From Nemertoderma westbladi (Eukaryota; Xenacoelomorpha; Nemertodermatida; Nemertodermatidae), in the NCBI GenBank assembly GCA_032718475.1, contig JAUCBJ010005463.1, forward strand, positions 1-64,000: a stretch of 64,000 nt of DNA, in the 5' to 3' direction. The position numbers were made by a program, and so were the translations under genes. Shown here piece after piece: positions 1-10,918 of the stretch; the first letter of the stretch is position 1; every line of letters starts with the position of its first letter. The notes under the pieces were generated by a model. It searched no databases. It saw only the letters and a program-made list of their open reading frames with translations, and had not been told where the DNA came from.

Positions 1-560
1 GAACAATCATACTGGTTGGTTTGTTGATTTGGCGACAGCAGTCGTGGAGTTGGCAATCAATATAATATAATATATGCATGATGCGTGTAGTTGGTGGCCA
101 CGTTGTCAGCATATACAGTATACAGTGGTTGGTTGCGTGGATAGGAAATAACTATGGAAATATTCGTATACGTGTAGCTGGAACGTGGCGGAATTTCAAC
201 ACGTATCATAATAGCGTTGGACTACTGGTAGGCAGGCGGCTTGGTTGGTTGGATTGATTGGTTTGGCGACAGCCGTCGAGGAGTAGCCGTGCGTGGCTAG
301 CGGTGGTGGTGGTGAGTTGGCAATCGATATATAATATAATAGCGTAGTGGGGGCTAGCCATGCGTTGAGAAGTTAGGTTACGCGAAGATGAATATGCGAT
401 GGTTGGTTGATGCAACGACACGAATCAATACTCACGGGTGGTAACAGTTGTCGAGTAAGGCAGGCATCGCGAGGTTAGGCTACGCGTAGGTGATAAGCAA
501 CGATTGGTTGAAGGCAACAATGCTGTTGGTGACAGATGGTCATTAAACATCGCGATTTAG
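1..560. other. Non-coding GT/AT-rich DNA with an imperfect direct repeat
   Basis: No coding signal is recognisable. A phrase containing TTGGCGACAGC followed by a TATAATATAATA tract occurs near 14-75 and again, interrupted, near 245-341. It looks like an imperfect direct repeat. Nothing else is supported here. Confidence 0.4.
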
Positions 561-1499
561 CACCTTTTTAATAGCCCTCCGAGATGCAGCCCGTAGCCCA
601 AGCTAGGGAGGAGTTCGCTCAGAACTATGTTTCTCCTACTACTGATGTAGAAGGGGAACCAAGAAAAACTTGATTGCGCTCCAAGATTTCAACCATACCA
701 CTATCATTCGTAGGGGAGTAGGGCCTATCCGACTTGAGGGGAAATGCCTTCCATTGAACTAAGTTTTGCATGGAAACATATTTTAGGTGTTCCGACGATG
801 CATTTGCTTTGTATATATTCCTTCAATGTCTTGAACGCTTCCGAAAGTTCGCCACTGGATGACCACAAAGAATAACTATAGCTATTTACATCAGTTGGTA
901 ATGCATAATTATCTAACGCCATATACACTTGTTATCAACGAAAATCTTCGCTCTTAGTATTTCGACGACAGAAGATAATGTGTACCGTAATTCAAAGGTA
1001 GCCTTAATTTATGGGCATTTGATTCACCAAGCTGCCAACCGGTTTTTTCACTTGGAAATAACCCGCTCCACTGTCTACTTTAACACGAACTTCTACCACA
1101 TTCCACGAGTTGCGAGTGGGATTAGGGGTTTGACTTAATTGGCGAAGTTCGGGCATTCTGGTGGATCCGGTAGCTCGTTTAGGTGTAGTGGAAACCTTTT
1201 CGATAGAATGGTTCGATCGTTCATCCAAACAACCTTCGAACTCTATTGTTTCTTTATTAATATCGAAAATCTTGTTATTAATATCGTGGCGCAAATTGCT
1301 AACTAAGTTCTTCTTAGTTCACTAGTTGGTTTACAACCAGAAGGCCTATTAAACTCCGCCATCTCCTCACAAAGAAAACCCTGGGTCACCAGGAAGGCCA
1401 GATTGTGAGGGGGAGAGGGATTCTGGAGTTGGAGGCTACTCTCATGTTCCACCCCGACCAACAAAGCCATTGGTGAATCTGAGGCAAGTCACTAGACTA
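561..1499. other. Unassigned region with weak minus-strand ORFs
   Basis: Two short minus-strand ORFs (1004-1294, 96 codons; 725-928, 67 codons) lie close together in different frames. They could be remnants of one decayed coding sequence. I recognise no domain in either, and there is no splice or start context that would make them a gene. Most likely this is old transposon debris. Confidence 0.3.
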
Positions 1500-2500
1500 G
1501 CCTCAGTAAACACCCTAACACTCGGGTCCCCAATGCGACAAGGTGAGCTGACTGCCTTGGCAGATAAGCTTTCTCTTAGCGCAGTGGGTATTCATGAGAA
1601 CAGACTAATGAGATTCTGATTAAGGATATGGGGGGCGGTTAGCGTCTCGTGATGATAACTCCACCTACTGGCTCCAGAAGTCGAGGAAATCCTGCCAAGT
1701 ACCTAACTTATCTAGACTTTGCTGATGACTTAGGAGTACTCTCAGAATCACTAGAGGGAGCCCAACGGCTCCTCAGCTCATTAGAACATGCTGCTTCTAG
1801 TGTTGGTCCTTTTTATTAACTCCAGAAAGACCAAAATGTTGACAGTTAACTTTGAAAGTCCTCAGCAAGTCTCTGATCGGATGAACATAAGCTCAAAAGA
1901 TGGTATGCTTGAGCATGTGGATGACTTCTGTTACCTGGGATCATGGATCCGGAAGTCAGGTGAGGACCTTCGAATACGTAAGGGAAAGGCATGGGCAGCC
2001 TTGACTAGGCTTTCCAGGATTTGGAAGTCAACGAGAATTAATCGGAAACTTAAGGTCCGATTATTTAGAGCAGCAGTAGTTCCAGTACTCCTCTATGGGA
2101 GTCCATGCTGGGCTCTAACTGCTGGGGACACCAAATCTCTGGATGGCACATTCACAAGAATGCTACGCCGGGTTCATTGTGTCAAGTACAATGCACACAT
2201 CTCCAACCAGACACTATATAACATTGGAGGTGTCTCATTGGTTCCCCCAAGCTTGACACTAGAACAAAATCGCCTCCGCTTTGCAGGACATTGCTTTCGC
2301 CGTGAGGACCAGCCAGTGCATAATATTGTACTTTGGCAGCCTCATGGAATAAATAAGCATGGTGGACAGCCCATGACTTTCTTGAGACGCATCTAAAGGA
2401 CACTGGCCTAGAAGATGCGGATGATCTAGCAAATGTAATGGGTGATAGGGAGTTGTGGCGGAGCAATTTTGTCGACAAGCCGGCACAGCATTCTTAAAAA
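1500..2500 (+). mobile_element. LINE A: internally deleted non-LTR retrotransposon
   Basis: The first part (1500-1619) reads like the start of an APE-type endonuclease domain (NTLTLGSPMRQGEL... ending GIHENRLM), then stops. At about 1698-1737 a reverse transcriptase active-site stretch appears (YLTYLDFADDLGV). After a frameshift, the open frame 1788-2396 carries the RT thumb and C-terminal signatures: LFINSRKTKML, FCYLGSWI, and VLLYGSPCWAL. A second frameshift near 2390 is followed by a matching tail (DTGLEDADDLANVMGDREL) to about 2497. Most of the endonuclease and the RT palm are missing, so this is a dead, internally deleted copy. The clade is not resolved; the style is that of CR1/RTE-like elements. 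Confidence 0.8.
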
Positions 2501-2536
2501 TGCAGCTGCAATGCAGCATGCCGATCCTAGTAGTAG

Positions 2537-2625
2537 TAGGGAGACAAACATTAATGACGGACACAATCATTAATAAGGGATACACATGAATCAGGGGCAT
2601 AAACATTAATGGGGGACACCTTATA
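2537..2625. repeat. Degenerate minisatellite (ACATTAATG family)
   Basis: About five loose copies of an 18-20 bp unit related to ACAAACATTAATGRGGGAC lie just after LINE A. The same unit occurs in the opposite orientation at 15,778-15,975, on the other side of element 1. Confidence 0.6.
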
Positions 2626-2812
2626 ATATGGGTCAATGCATGCCAATGGATATTAATATGAGCGATGGTGATGCTTGCCATCAGACCATCAGATATTAAG
2701 TGATTAACTGAAAAATACTACCATGGGAACGTGAGCTTCGATCAAAGTAGCGCCGCTCTGTAGTCATTCCATCTACCTAATTAGATGGAAATTAATTGAA
2801 AGCGACGTTTGG

Positions 2813-4099
2813 TGTAAAAGCTTCTGTGGGATATAACTGGCCCCTTTGCTTCGCAATCCAGTTTCCCCCCAGGCGCTGGAATACTCTAAAAGGGTTCTCT
2901 AACTGTATAAATATTCCCCTCGCCCTCAAGGTACCGTTACAGGTGTTTTAACGGACATAAAAGTCATTCTGCTATATACGTGTTTTAGCGGACATGGTAA
3001 GACAAAAAACCTGCAATGCGACAAATACCTTTCATAGCTTAGCCGTGATGATTCATATTACGACATCTAACAGCTGGTTGCTGACATGGAAACAGCCATT
3101 GGACGCATGGTTCTTTGTTTGGCTTGAACCAATCAGAGCGATTTTTCCTGTCGACGTGTAGCTTTTCGGTCGATCATAAGGAGTGTGTTCAGTCTTACGG
3201 TTTTTTCTTGATACTTTGTTGTTATTGCTGTCTAGGCCAGGAACAACGGCTCTAGAGTCAATTCGTTTCATACTTTTAGAAGAAACATTAGTAGGCTTAA
3301 ATTATAGAGCGTATGACTGTTATCAATTCAATTCAGTCTATATCATAACACATCATATATTAATTTATATCAACTTGTTTCTATTCTTGTATTATCGGTT
3401 CAATATACATTATTATACTGCTGTTTACTATCGTGTTTGGTTGAACATTATTTGGAGAACATCTATAAAGAACCCAAATTTCCCAATTTTCTTGATACAC
3501 TACAGGTTAGAGAGACGGGTTATATATAGCGATTGCGACTTATATTATTGTGGTTTGTAGTGAATTTAATGCTATTTGATAAGCACTACATGAGTCCGTT
3601 GCTGTTCGCTTTATATATGATAAAATTCATTGACGGTCGGCAAATTAGTGAGCAGTATTGTGTGTTACCGGTAGTGTGCATGATTGTGATTGATAACTAA
3701 GCATTTCCTAAAGAATGCGCCTCATACGTGAATCATAAGCCTTACCGACTTACCGTTGTGATTAGTGTAAGTCATATCTCTGTTTACCTAGATAGAGCGC
3801 CACGTCCTAAAGGAACTGTTAATATTTCCCGAAAGTAAATAATATTAGTCAGAAATTAATTATTAACGATCAATCGAATAATACAATACCGTAAGCTTCA
3901 CTGCAATAATAATTTAAGCCCTCAGAATCCAGTCTCCCGGGATTATCCAGCGGGTGAATGGACGCGCACTATGCTGGCTTCTGCTAATGTTGTGTTTATT
4001 GGTATTAAATATTTGTCAACTTCTAAAGTCTATTTATAAACCAAAAGACATATAAATTTTGGCAGGTTAAACTGCTAAAGGTCTTCAAAAGCGCGTACA
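2813..4099 (+). repeat. 5' LTR of element 1
   Basis: It is the same length as the 3' LTR at 14078-15364 and nearly identical to it. Three differences are visible: G/T near 3200, G/A near 3728 and T/G near 3972. It has TG...CA ends. A TATAAAT box at 2906-2912 is a candidate promoter. Short ORFs inside it occur equally in both LTRs and have no recognisable product. Confidence 0.93.
2906..2912 (+). promoter_or_regulatory. Candidate TATA box in the 5' LTR
   Basis: TATAAAT lies about 94 bp into the LTR in an otherwise GC-containing stretch. The same box is present in the 3' LTR. Its position fits an LTR promoter, but function is inferred. Confidence 0.45.
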
Positions 4100-4112
4100 A
4101 TAACAGTCATTG

Positions 4113-4159
4113 ACTTTATTGCAGTAAGCAATAAAGTTGAAAGTACCGGTCAACCGGTA
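4113..4159 (+). promoter_or_regulatory. Leader stem-loop and ACCGGT palindrome next to the 5' LTR
   Basis: Fourteen bases after the LTR there is a perfect 10-bp stem: ACTTTATTGC (4113-4122), loop AGTAA, then GCAATAAAGT (4128-4137). It is followed at 4144-4159 by TACCGGTCAACCGGTA, whose 7-bp arms are inverted copies. Element 2 has the same two structures at the same distance from its LTR. The position corresponds to where retroviral RNA dimerisation and packaging signals sit, which is the basis for the proposed role. Confidence 0.55.
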
Positions 4160-4165
4160 AACCTG

Positions 4166-4317
4166 AACCGGTACTTCTGTAGGTCAGTAGGCCCAACTGC
4201 CAGAACCGGTACTTCTGTAGGTCCGTAGGTCCAACTGCCAGAACCGGTACTTCTGTAGGCCTGTAGGCCCAACTGTCCTAACCGGTACTTCCAGTATAAG
4301 TACATTAGTGTTATTCG
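4166..4317 (+). repeat. 38-bp tandem repeat in the element 1 leader
   Basis: Four units start at 4166, 4204, 4242 and 4280, each beginning AACCGGTACTT and containing TGTAGG and CCAACTG. The last is partial. The ACCGGT core recurs through the rest of the leader. Confidence 0.8.
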
Positions 4318-4469
4318 ATTTGATTATTGTATACCGGTAGGTCTCGATATTAAATCGGGGACGCCTGGTTTTTATTGGGATTTTACTTAGGTCTATTTCT
4401 GTCAGTTTTATTTTCTAGTAAGTTAATATTGAGCTGAAGACGTGTAAGTCTGCTCAGATTGTTCAGATA

Positions 4470-5046
4470 ATTGTAGGCCAGACTGTTGTCGGATTGTTGT
4501 TGGGTTTGGAGAGATTACGGCGTGTGTAGAGTTTGTCCGATAGAGTGCCAGTTAGTAAGTTGGGGCAGCCATAGCTGTAAGGTCAATCCCCTCTTAAAGA
4601 ATAAGTCGTACTACCGTGTTAGAACGCATACTAACTAACAATTTTGGAATTTGCACATACTGTAGTTTATTTAGGCTTGACAGTATTCTGCCAGCGCTTT
4701 GGACTGTGTTTGTTTGTGTGGTCTGTTCAGGTACCGTAATAGTTATTACTCAGATATTTTGTAGGCTGGATTGTTGTCTAGCTATTATTAGGTCTGAAGA
4801 GATTGCTGCTTGTGTAGAGTTTGTCTGATAAAGTGCCAGTTAGTAAGTTGGGGCAGAAATAGCTGTAAGGTCAATCCCCTCTTAAAGAATAAGTCGTACT
4901 ACCGTGTTAGAACGCATACTAACTAACCGTTTTGGAATCTGCACATACAGTAGTTGATTTAGGCTTGGTGGTAGTCTGCCAGCGTTTGGTCTGTATTTTG
5001 TTTGAGTATTCTGTACGGGTAGCGTAATATTTATTATTCAGAGTTT
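4470..5046 (+). repeat. Tandem duplication of about 288 bp in the element 1 leader
   Basis: 4470-4757 and 4758-5046 are two similar copies in a row. Landmarks in both are AGAGTTTGTC, GCCAGTTAGTAAGTTGGGGC and AAGAATAAGTCGTACTACCG. No convincing ORF spans them. Confidence 0.75.
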
Positions 5047-6331
5047 ATGCGATTATTCGCAACATTCATGTCCCCAAGTTTATTCATACAGTAATTGTGC
5101 TTGTTATACATACCGTTATAGTTAAATTAACCCCGGTACTACACGGGCTGCTTGGCGTAGGACAAGACTGGTGACTTTGTGCTCTGGTCACTCCAGCAGA
5201 TGCCGTGGTTCTTTTAACTGTTCAAGTATATTTAACTACTGATTATTTGTTGTACCAGTACTTGTACCTAATTTAGGGTTTAGTGTACAGTGCTTTCCGA
5301 AGTAATTAGTGTGTAGGCAGTATATTTGTGTTGTAAAGTGGTTAATAGGCACGCTGGATCTGGTAGTCCGCGGTAATTAACTTCTAGGTAAGAACACTCC
5401 GTGATACATAATGTAGTACCTATAGCGATACGGCTATAGGTCGTCAGGCGATGGTATTTTCCTATCTGGACAGTGCAATATATTTACTACTACTTATTAT
5501 TTTCAAATACCGTAGTACCCTGTCCGTTGTAATAACCAGAATTCTAACCCTTTGTTAGGCTGGTTTGTAGACTTCCTGTAAAATTACCCTAAAAATTTCG
5601 TACGTAATATTTTTGTTGTGTTTAATTAGAGAATTAATCTCACCCGTATCGTAAGTAATTTGTAGTATTAAGTAACTTAGGAAAATTAGAATTATCTGTT
5701 TTAGTGTCAAATAAATAGCACTTCACTGAGAGCGCACCGCTTCTGTGTAGTGACCCCCCAGAAATAATAACATTTATTTCAAATATTGACAAAACCCTTT
5801 TTAAACGGGTATATATATATTATAAATCAACTCAAACGATTTATATAGTAGGCCTGCCATACAACAACTAGGTCTCAATATCAGTTGGACTACTGCTTAA
5901 ATAGCGGTAATAAAGTAAGTTAAAGTAACCAAGTAACCCTAAAATATTCAGAAATTCAATTATTCTAAAATAATTGACATACCGGTATTTACCATAGGCT
6001 TACTATATTTATTTCTATAAATTTGTGCTGAAAGCATACCGGTATTCTGTAATTAATTCTAGTTCATAATTATACTTATATATACTATAAGTGTAAGCTG
6101 TATACCGGTATTCACGATAGGCCTATTATATATTTATATATATTTGTGCTAAATTTATATACCGGTACTCTGTGACAAAACTAGTTTACAATACTTATAT
6201 ATATTATAAGTGCATACCGGTATTCTAATATACTGCAATAAATTACCGGTACTAGGCCAACGGTCATACTGAATTACTAGACTTGCTTTAACTGTAACTA
6301 TAGCAGTAAGCATTCAACTGTATAGCTAAAC
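5047..6331 (+). other. Remaining leader of element 1
   Basis: Untranslated sequence up to the Gag start. It is AT-rich and from about 5980 to 6260 contains several ACCGGTATT/ACCGGTACT motifs within a loose repeat of roughly 130-150 bp (TATATA tracts plus ATACCGGTA). The matching region of element 2 (46,560-47,100) has the same pattern in reverse orientation. No ORF is supported. Confidence 0.6.
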
Positions 6332-9300
6332 ATGTCTGACACTCAGCAAAACCTGTCAGACAGTCTAATCGATACAACCATCTGTGACACAGATAGGAGT
6401 GTTGAGCGATTAAGAAAGGAGTTCAGCTCACCTCCTACTGAAAGAAAGGTCATCCCTCCAGTAGTAGTATCGGACCCTAAGCTAATCCAATACCGTAGGT
6501 CTATCATCGGCACTCGGGCCCAAGTCAAACGGAACCAGGAAGCAGCTGCCCCACAGCAGCAACAGCCTAGTCAAGAAACTTGTTCCCAGCGATCAAATAG
6601 CTCCAGTAGTTCGGATACTGTCGAACTGACCCCCGAACGCGGATTGCAGATGACGGCTAAAGCCTACTCGGACCCCCTTCTCACCCTTCCTGCCGCAGTG
6701 CTAACAACTATATCGATTGCGGTGGAGGAACATCAAGCAGATTGGGCGAGAAATAAGCGAGCGACCCAAGATGATTATGCGGGATACGCCAGGGAAGAAT
6801 TGATGTCTATTGTCGAGTCACAATGGAACTTTCCCGGACCCGGACTCCCGTTAGATCTGTCCGAGGCTACTTGGGAAGATATACACAGGATGGGAGTGGC
6901 TAAAGATATGATGGATCCAGCTGTTTGGAAGAGGTCGGCAGCAGGATATGTGCAGGGATTCTTCGGCTCCTTAGAGAGATTAGAAGAACAACTGTTTCGA
7001 CAACCCCAAGGACCTCAAGAGCAGGAAGAACTGCTATATCAAGTACGCGAAAGAACCCTACGCTTTCGACTAATCCTATCAGCTTTTGAGGAAACTTCCA
7101 AAAGAAGACAGGACACGTCACTGCAGGTTGCTGTCAAAACTTGGTTCCAGCGGGTAGGTCTCCAAGTACAAGAAACAGACCAGTGGAAATCCCAACTGTC
7201 TGAGAGACTAACTTATGAAGAACCAACCGATGCCACCCTTTCTCAAGTGGAAGGCGAAGAGACCTCAGAGAAACCACGAACGAGAGACGCCATAGACATT
7301 TATCTGTCCGACTATCAGCGATTCCTAGGAGACGAAGAATTGAGCAGACGGCTGTCTGGACTTTCCCCCAATAGTGAAGGAACCCAGCGTGTGTTAGATT
7401 CAATCGATGCTGAAATGTTAGCGGCTAACCAAGCCGAGTTTGATGAAAAACTTCGCCTCACTAGAGTCCAAGAAGAACTAGTAAAGAAAAAACGGATAGA
7501 GGACAAAAGGGCAGTGGCAGCGGCCAAAGCGGCAGCGTCAGTAGAAGAGGCAAAGGCGGCAGCGGCAGTGGAAGCGGCAAAGGCAGTAGCAGAAGCAAAT
7601 GCTGCAGCAACAGTGGAAGCAGCCAAAGCAGCAGCAGCAATAGCATTGGCAGACGCGGAACAGAGAGCGTCTGAAGAGACCACCCAACTGGAGTTGGAGA
7701 ATCTGCAAGAGACGCAAGACAACATAAATAAACAGTTAACTGCTAGTCACATGCAGATGATGAGAAAATCTACTCCCAAACGCCAGGGCTATACTTCATC
7801 GGAGGAAAGCGAAACCACCGATCCTGAAGGCGGAGGAAATAGATCTCGTCTAAGCAGGCGTAGAAAAACATCTTACCGTCACAAATTGCCTGATTTGCCT
7901 CCAGCTGTTAGAAGACAACTAGCTAACACAGACTTAAGTAGTATAGAACCTACAGACCAAACTATTCAGGTCAAAAGACTCCCAACAATAGTTGATGAGC
8001 CTGAAATAATTAGGCCTGTCGTTCCAAAAGTCACACCTGTGCTAGAGACCCCTGTACTTCCAGAGCTTAACTCTAAGTTCCCTTTACACAGTACTACACT
8101 GCCTGTACCCGGTAGAACAGTCCATGAGAATATCCCTGTCCTGGAAGCTGAGAGAGAAATCAAAGATTTGTCTCCCGTCGTCCCGCGTCAGCCCGCTACA
8201 ATGTTGGCGACTCCCGCTGCGGCGGTCGAGTGGGTAGAAGAGGGACGGCGGGGGATGAACCTCCTGCTCGGACAGATGCAGGAGACTGTCCACCAGCTTA
8301 AGGGAACAGTAAGGGAAGGTAGGGCAGAATTGCAAGAAGTACAGCAAAGTATCGCACTGGAACGCGACAAATTAGTCAATATACAAAAAGGCATACCAAT
8401 ACCCCCTGTAACATTGTGTCAACCTGTTAGGTCTGAAGTATTACATGCGCAAGGTGTGGAGCCTACACGCATCTATACTGCTAGTGAAGTTGAAACTCCT
8501 ATAGCAAACCCTATTAAGGGTGATTATAGACCTGTTATTAATGATATCCCCTATAGACCTGACAATGATCCGAGAAATTTATATACCGATAATTCGATAT
8601 TAAATAACACGATGGCCCAAGAAAGCTTTACGCGTCAGATGGCTAGAACAGAAGCCCGCCAAGCGGTCAAAGTGGGAGAGATCGTCAAATTCAATGGAGA
8701 TGAGATGAAATGGTTACCTTTCAACGAATATTACAAAGACAGCATACAGAACTCTGTGCTATCTAACGGAGAGAAACTTAGGTTCCTCATCAAGTGCTTG
8801 GAAGGACCTCCCAAGTTAATTGGACATCCAGAAGGATTAAGACAAGTTTGGGATACATTAAACATCAGGTATGGTAACAAGGATAACATAGCTAAGTATT
8901 TGTATGCAAAATTAGTAGCCCCCCGACACTTCCTTAGTAGCGGGATTATAGAGTTTTCCAATGAAATTCAGGAGATCTGTAGACAATTGGACTGGTTAGG
9001 TAAGTCTCATGAATATCAGAGTTCAATGGTTATTGGAGCCGTAGTCTCTACTTTACCAAAGGGTGGAGTATGTACACGCTGGGACAAGAAAGTGTTGTAC
9101 ATGAATGAACAACAACGACGAAGTCCTACCATGGCTGATCTCATGTCCTTCTTAGATAGTGAAGTAAAATTACAACTCATAAAGCAGTCCAGAGAGAAAA
9201 CATCGGAAAATAAGGTAAGTGAGAAACCCGTTTCTAGGAGAAGGATAATACCAGTGTGTTATACTGACGATGGCGAAAGCCAAGCTTCTCAAGAAGAGGA

Positions 9301-10918
9301 CAGCGGGAAAGACACAGCAAAATCTTACTATGACAACAAGACCTATAAAGACGTAAGTAAATACAAGTCTCGAACCAGTGACAGGAGAGAACAGGTAACA
9401 ACAACTCCTCCTACGTCTCCTAAGAGAATTCACGGAAGAAAGCCCGAAGAAAGAACGAGAGTGCATAACGTTACCCAAGGTAAGGTGAGTAACATCAAAC
9501 CAAAATGTGCGCTGTGCGACGGGCCCCACCGTTTGAGTGCGTGTGCTGAATTTCTAAAGAAATCCCTTGTAGACAGACATACAGTCCTGTGGAATAAGCG
9601 GTTATGCTATAATTGCCTCAGATCAGGACACCAACGGCGAACCTGTTACTCCGACATAAAGTGTGCAAAGTGTGGCGCGAAACATCACATCTTGTTACAC
9701 AGTGAGTTCGAACGAGACAAACAGAGTCAGGTAAGTGAGCCCGAACTACATGTCCAATTCAGTGATGTAAATGACACTGATCAGGAGTCTGAGATGGAAG
9801 GATTCTATACTGACGAATTCTCCGACGCCAACGAATCCTGTTATCTAATCAATACCGCAATGTATCGAGCACTTACTTATGGAAAGGACACCAACAATGA
9901 GTTTCCCCCAACTACTTTTGCTCCAACTTCCAACGTAGGAATCAGAGAATTTCCTGTAGTGCAGGTAAGAGTTCACGGTCCTAACAAAAGTTACATAGTG
10001 AACGCCCTCCTTGACTCCGGCAGCACAGGAACATTCATCGATCAAGAACTAGCCGAAGATATCTTTGCTGGACAACCCAAATTCCGGACTAAATTAAATA
10101 TGTCAGGAATTATGCAGGTTTGGGAATCTACCCTAACGGCAGACTACTATGTAGGTGTGTTGTCCACCCCCCAGGATAAATTAGGAGCACAAGGTATAAG
10201 GTCGGTAAAAATGGTGGCTATAAAGAACTTCGCTACTACCCAAGCAGACCTTTATAATTGGGACGAGGATGAGAGCATCCAACATCTTAAGATACCTCGA
10301 TTCCAGACAGATTATCCTGGAGTGCAAATACTCATTGGCCAAAACGCGCATGAGGCGCTCGAGACATTGGAGAAACGGCCTGCTCAACCGCAGCCACTAC
10401 AAACCTATGCGGTAAGAACTAGAGTAGGTTGGTACTTCACTGGCCCTTCCCGTAGAACTCTCAAAGAGAGATTACCTCAACAACAGGTATACCAAGTAAA
10501 CGAATGGGAAGTGGAGAGCAGTGATGTGGACGATCCAACTGAGGGAACACCATACTCCTCAGATAATGACGATATTAACTCCAATGTAGATCAATGGAGA
10601 CATTGCCTCGGGACGATTAATCCAGCCGACATTGCTTCCAGAGGAGCAACTCCTCAAGAACTGATAGATAATCCAGGCTGGTTAGGTGGATCCGACTTCT
10701 TAAGTAAAGAAGAAGAAGAATGGCCTCCTCATCTTACCCCGGTGAAGATTAGACAGACCAAGGGAGCGGAGAAAGTAACACAACAACTAAATCGCCCAGC
10801 TAGTCGTTTATGTTTACTGGAAAGAGACCGAAAACTGTCCGGAAACTATGGAAGGCAAGATACTCTTCCTACGACCACTTCCCTAATCCGACAAATATCT
10901 AGGGACTCCATAACGTAA
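6332..10918 (+). CDS. Gag-protease polyprotein of element 1, with RT and integrase deleted in frame
   Basis: The 1,528-codon ORF starts at the ATG in MSDTQQNLSD; element 2 has the same start. Domains in order: an N-terminal Gag region; an Ala/Glu-rich probable coiled coil (about residues 370-470); the BEL/Pao Gag core (about 770-870, VGEIVKFNGDEMKWLPF); CCHC zinc knuckles (about 1057-1125, with CYNCLRSGHQRRTC and CAKCGAKHH); and an aspartic protease with catalytic DSG at residue 1228 (NALLDSGSTGTFID). After the protease the frame jumps near residue 1415 into the end of RNase H (QWRHCLGTINPADIASRG). Near 1487 it jumps again into the last 40 or so residues of integrase (TQQLNRPASRLC). Compared with element 2, about 1.8 kb (RT and most of RNase H) and 1.7 kb (integrase core) are missing, yet the frame is intact. 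The product should be Gag plus protease without RT. Confidence 0.93.
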   Translation: MSDTQQNLSDSLIDTTICDTDRSVERLRKEFSSPPTERKVIPPVVVSDPKLIQYRRSIIGTRAQVKRNQEAAAPQQQQPSQETCSQRSNSSSSSDTVELTPERGLQMTAKAYSDPLLTLPAAVLTTISIAVEEHQADWARNKRATQDDYAGYAREELMSIVESQWNFPGPGLPLDLSEATWEDIHRMGVAKDMMDPAVWKRSAAGYVQGFFGSLERLEEQLFRQPQGPQEQEELLYQVRERTLRFRLILSAFEETSKRRQDTSLQVAVKTWFQRVGLQVQETDQWKSQLSERLTYEEPTDATLSQVEGEETSEKPRTRDAIDIYLSDYQRFLGDEELSRRLSGLSPNSEGTQRVLDSIDAEMLAANQAEFDEKLRLTRVQEELVKKKRIEDKRAVAAAKAAASVEEAKAAAAVEAAKAVAEANAAATVEAAKAAAAIALADAEQRASEETTQLELENLQETQDNINKQLTASHMQMMRKSTPKRQGYTSSEESETTDPEGGGNRSRLSRRRKTSYRHKLPDLPPAVRRQLANTDLSSIEPTDQTIQVKRLPTIVDEPEIIRPVVPKVTPVLETPVLPELNSKFPLHSTTLPVPGRTVHENIPVLEAEREIKDLSPVVPRQPATMLATPAAAVEWVEEGRRGMNLLLGQMQETVHQLKGTVREGRAELQEVQQSIALERDKLVNIQKGIPIPPVTLCQPVRSEVLHAQGVEPTRIYTASEVETPIANPIKGDYRPVINDIPYRPDNDPRNLYTDNSILNNTMAQESFTRQMARTEARQAVKVGEIVKFNGDEMKWLPFNEYYKDSIQNSVLSNGEKLRFLIKCLEGPPKLIGHPEGLRQVWDTLNIRYGNKDNIAKYLYAKLVAPRHFLSSGIIEFSNEIQEICRQLDWLGKSHEYQSSMVIGAVVSTLPKGGVCTRWDKKVLYMNEQQRRSPTMADLMSFLDSEVKLQLIKQSREKTSENKVSEKPVSRRRIIPVCYTDDGESQASQEEDSGKDTAKSYYDNKTYKDVSKYKSRTSDRREQVTTTPPTSPKRIHGRKPEERTRVHNVTQGKVSNIKPKCALCDGPHRLSACAEFLKKSLVDRHTVLWNKRLCYNCLRSGHQRRTCYSDIKCAKCGAKHHILLHSEFERDKQSQVSEPELHVQFSDVNDTDQESEMEGFYTDEFSDANESCYLINTAMYRALTYGKDTNNEFPPTTFAPTSNVGIREFPVVQVRVHGPNKSYIVNALLDSGSTGTFIDQELAEDIFAGQPKFRTKLNMSGIMQVWESTLTADYYVGVLSTPQDKLGAQGIRSVKMVAIKNFATTQADLYNWDEDESIQHLKIPRFQTDYPGVQILIGQNAHEALETLEKRPAQPQPLQTYAVRTRVGWYFTGPSRRTLKERLPQQQVYQVNEWEVESSDVDDPTEGTPYSSDNDDINSNVDQWRHCLGTINPADIASRGATPQELIDNPGWLGGSDFLSKEEEEWPPHLTPVKIRQTKGAEKVTQQLNRPASRLCLLERDRKLSGNYGRQDTLPTTTSLIRQISRDSIT

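Noticed and set aside
4100-4112. Primer-binding site after the LTR (ATAACAGT...)
   Set aside because: The octamer is conserved between elements 1 and 2, but I could not match it confidently to a tRNA 3' end, so it is mentioned only as a possibility.
7315-7725. Minus-strand Ala/Ser- and Leu-rich ORFs opposite Gag
   Set aside because: They mirror the Ala-rich coiled-coil codons of the Gag ORF on +.
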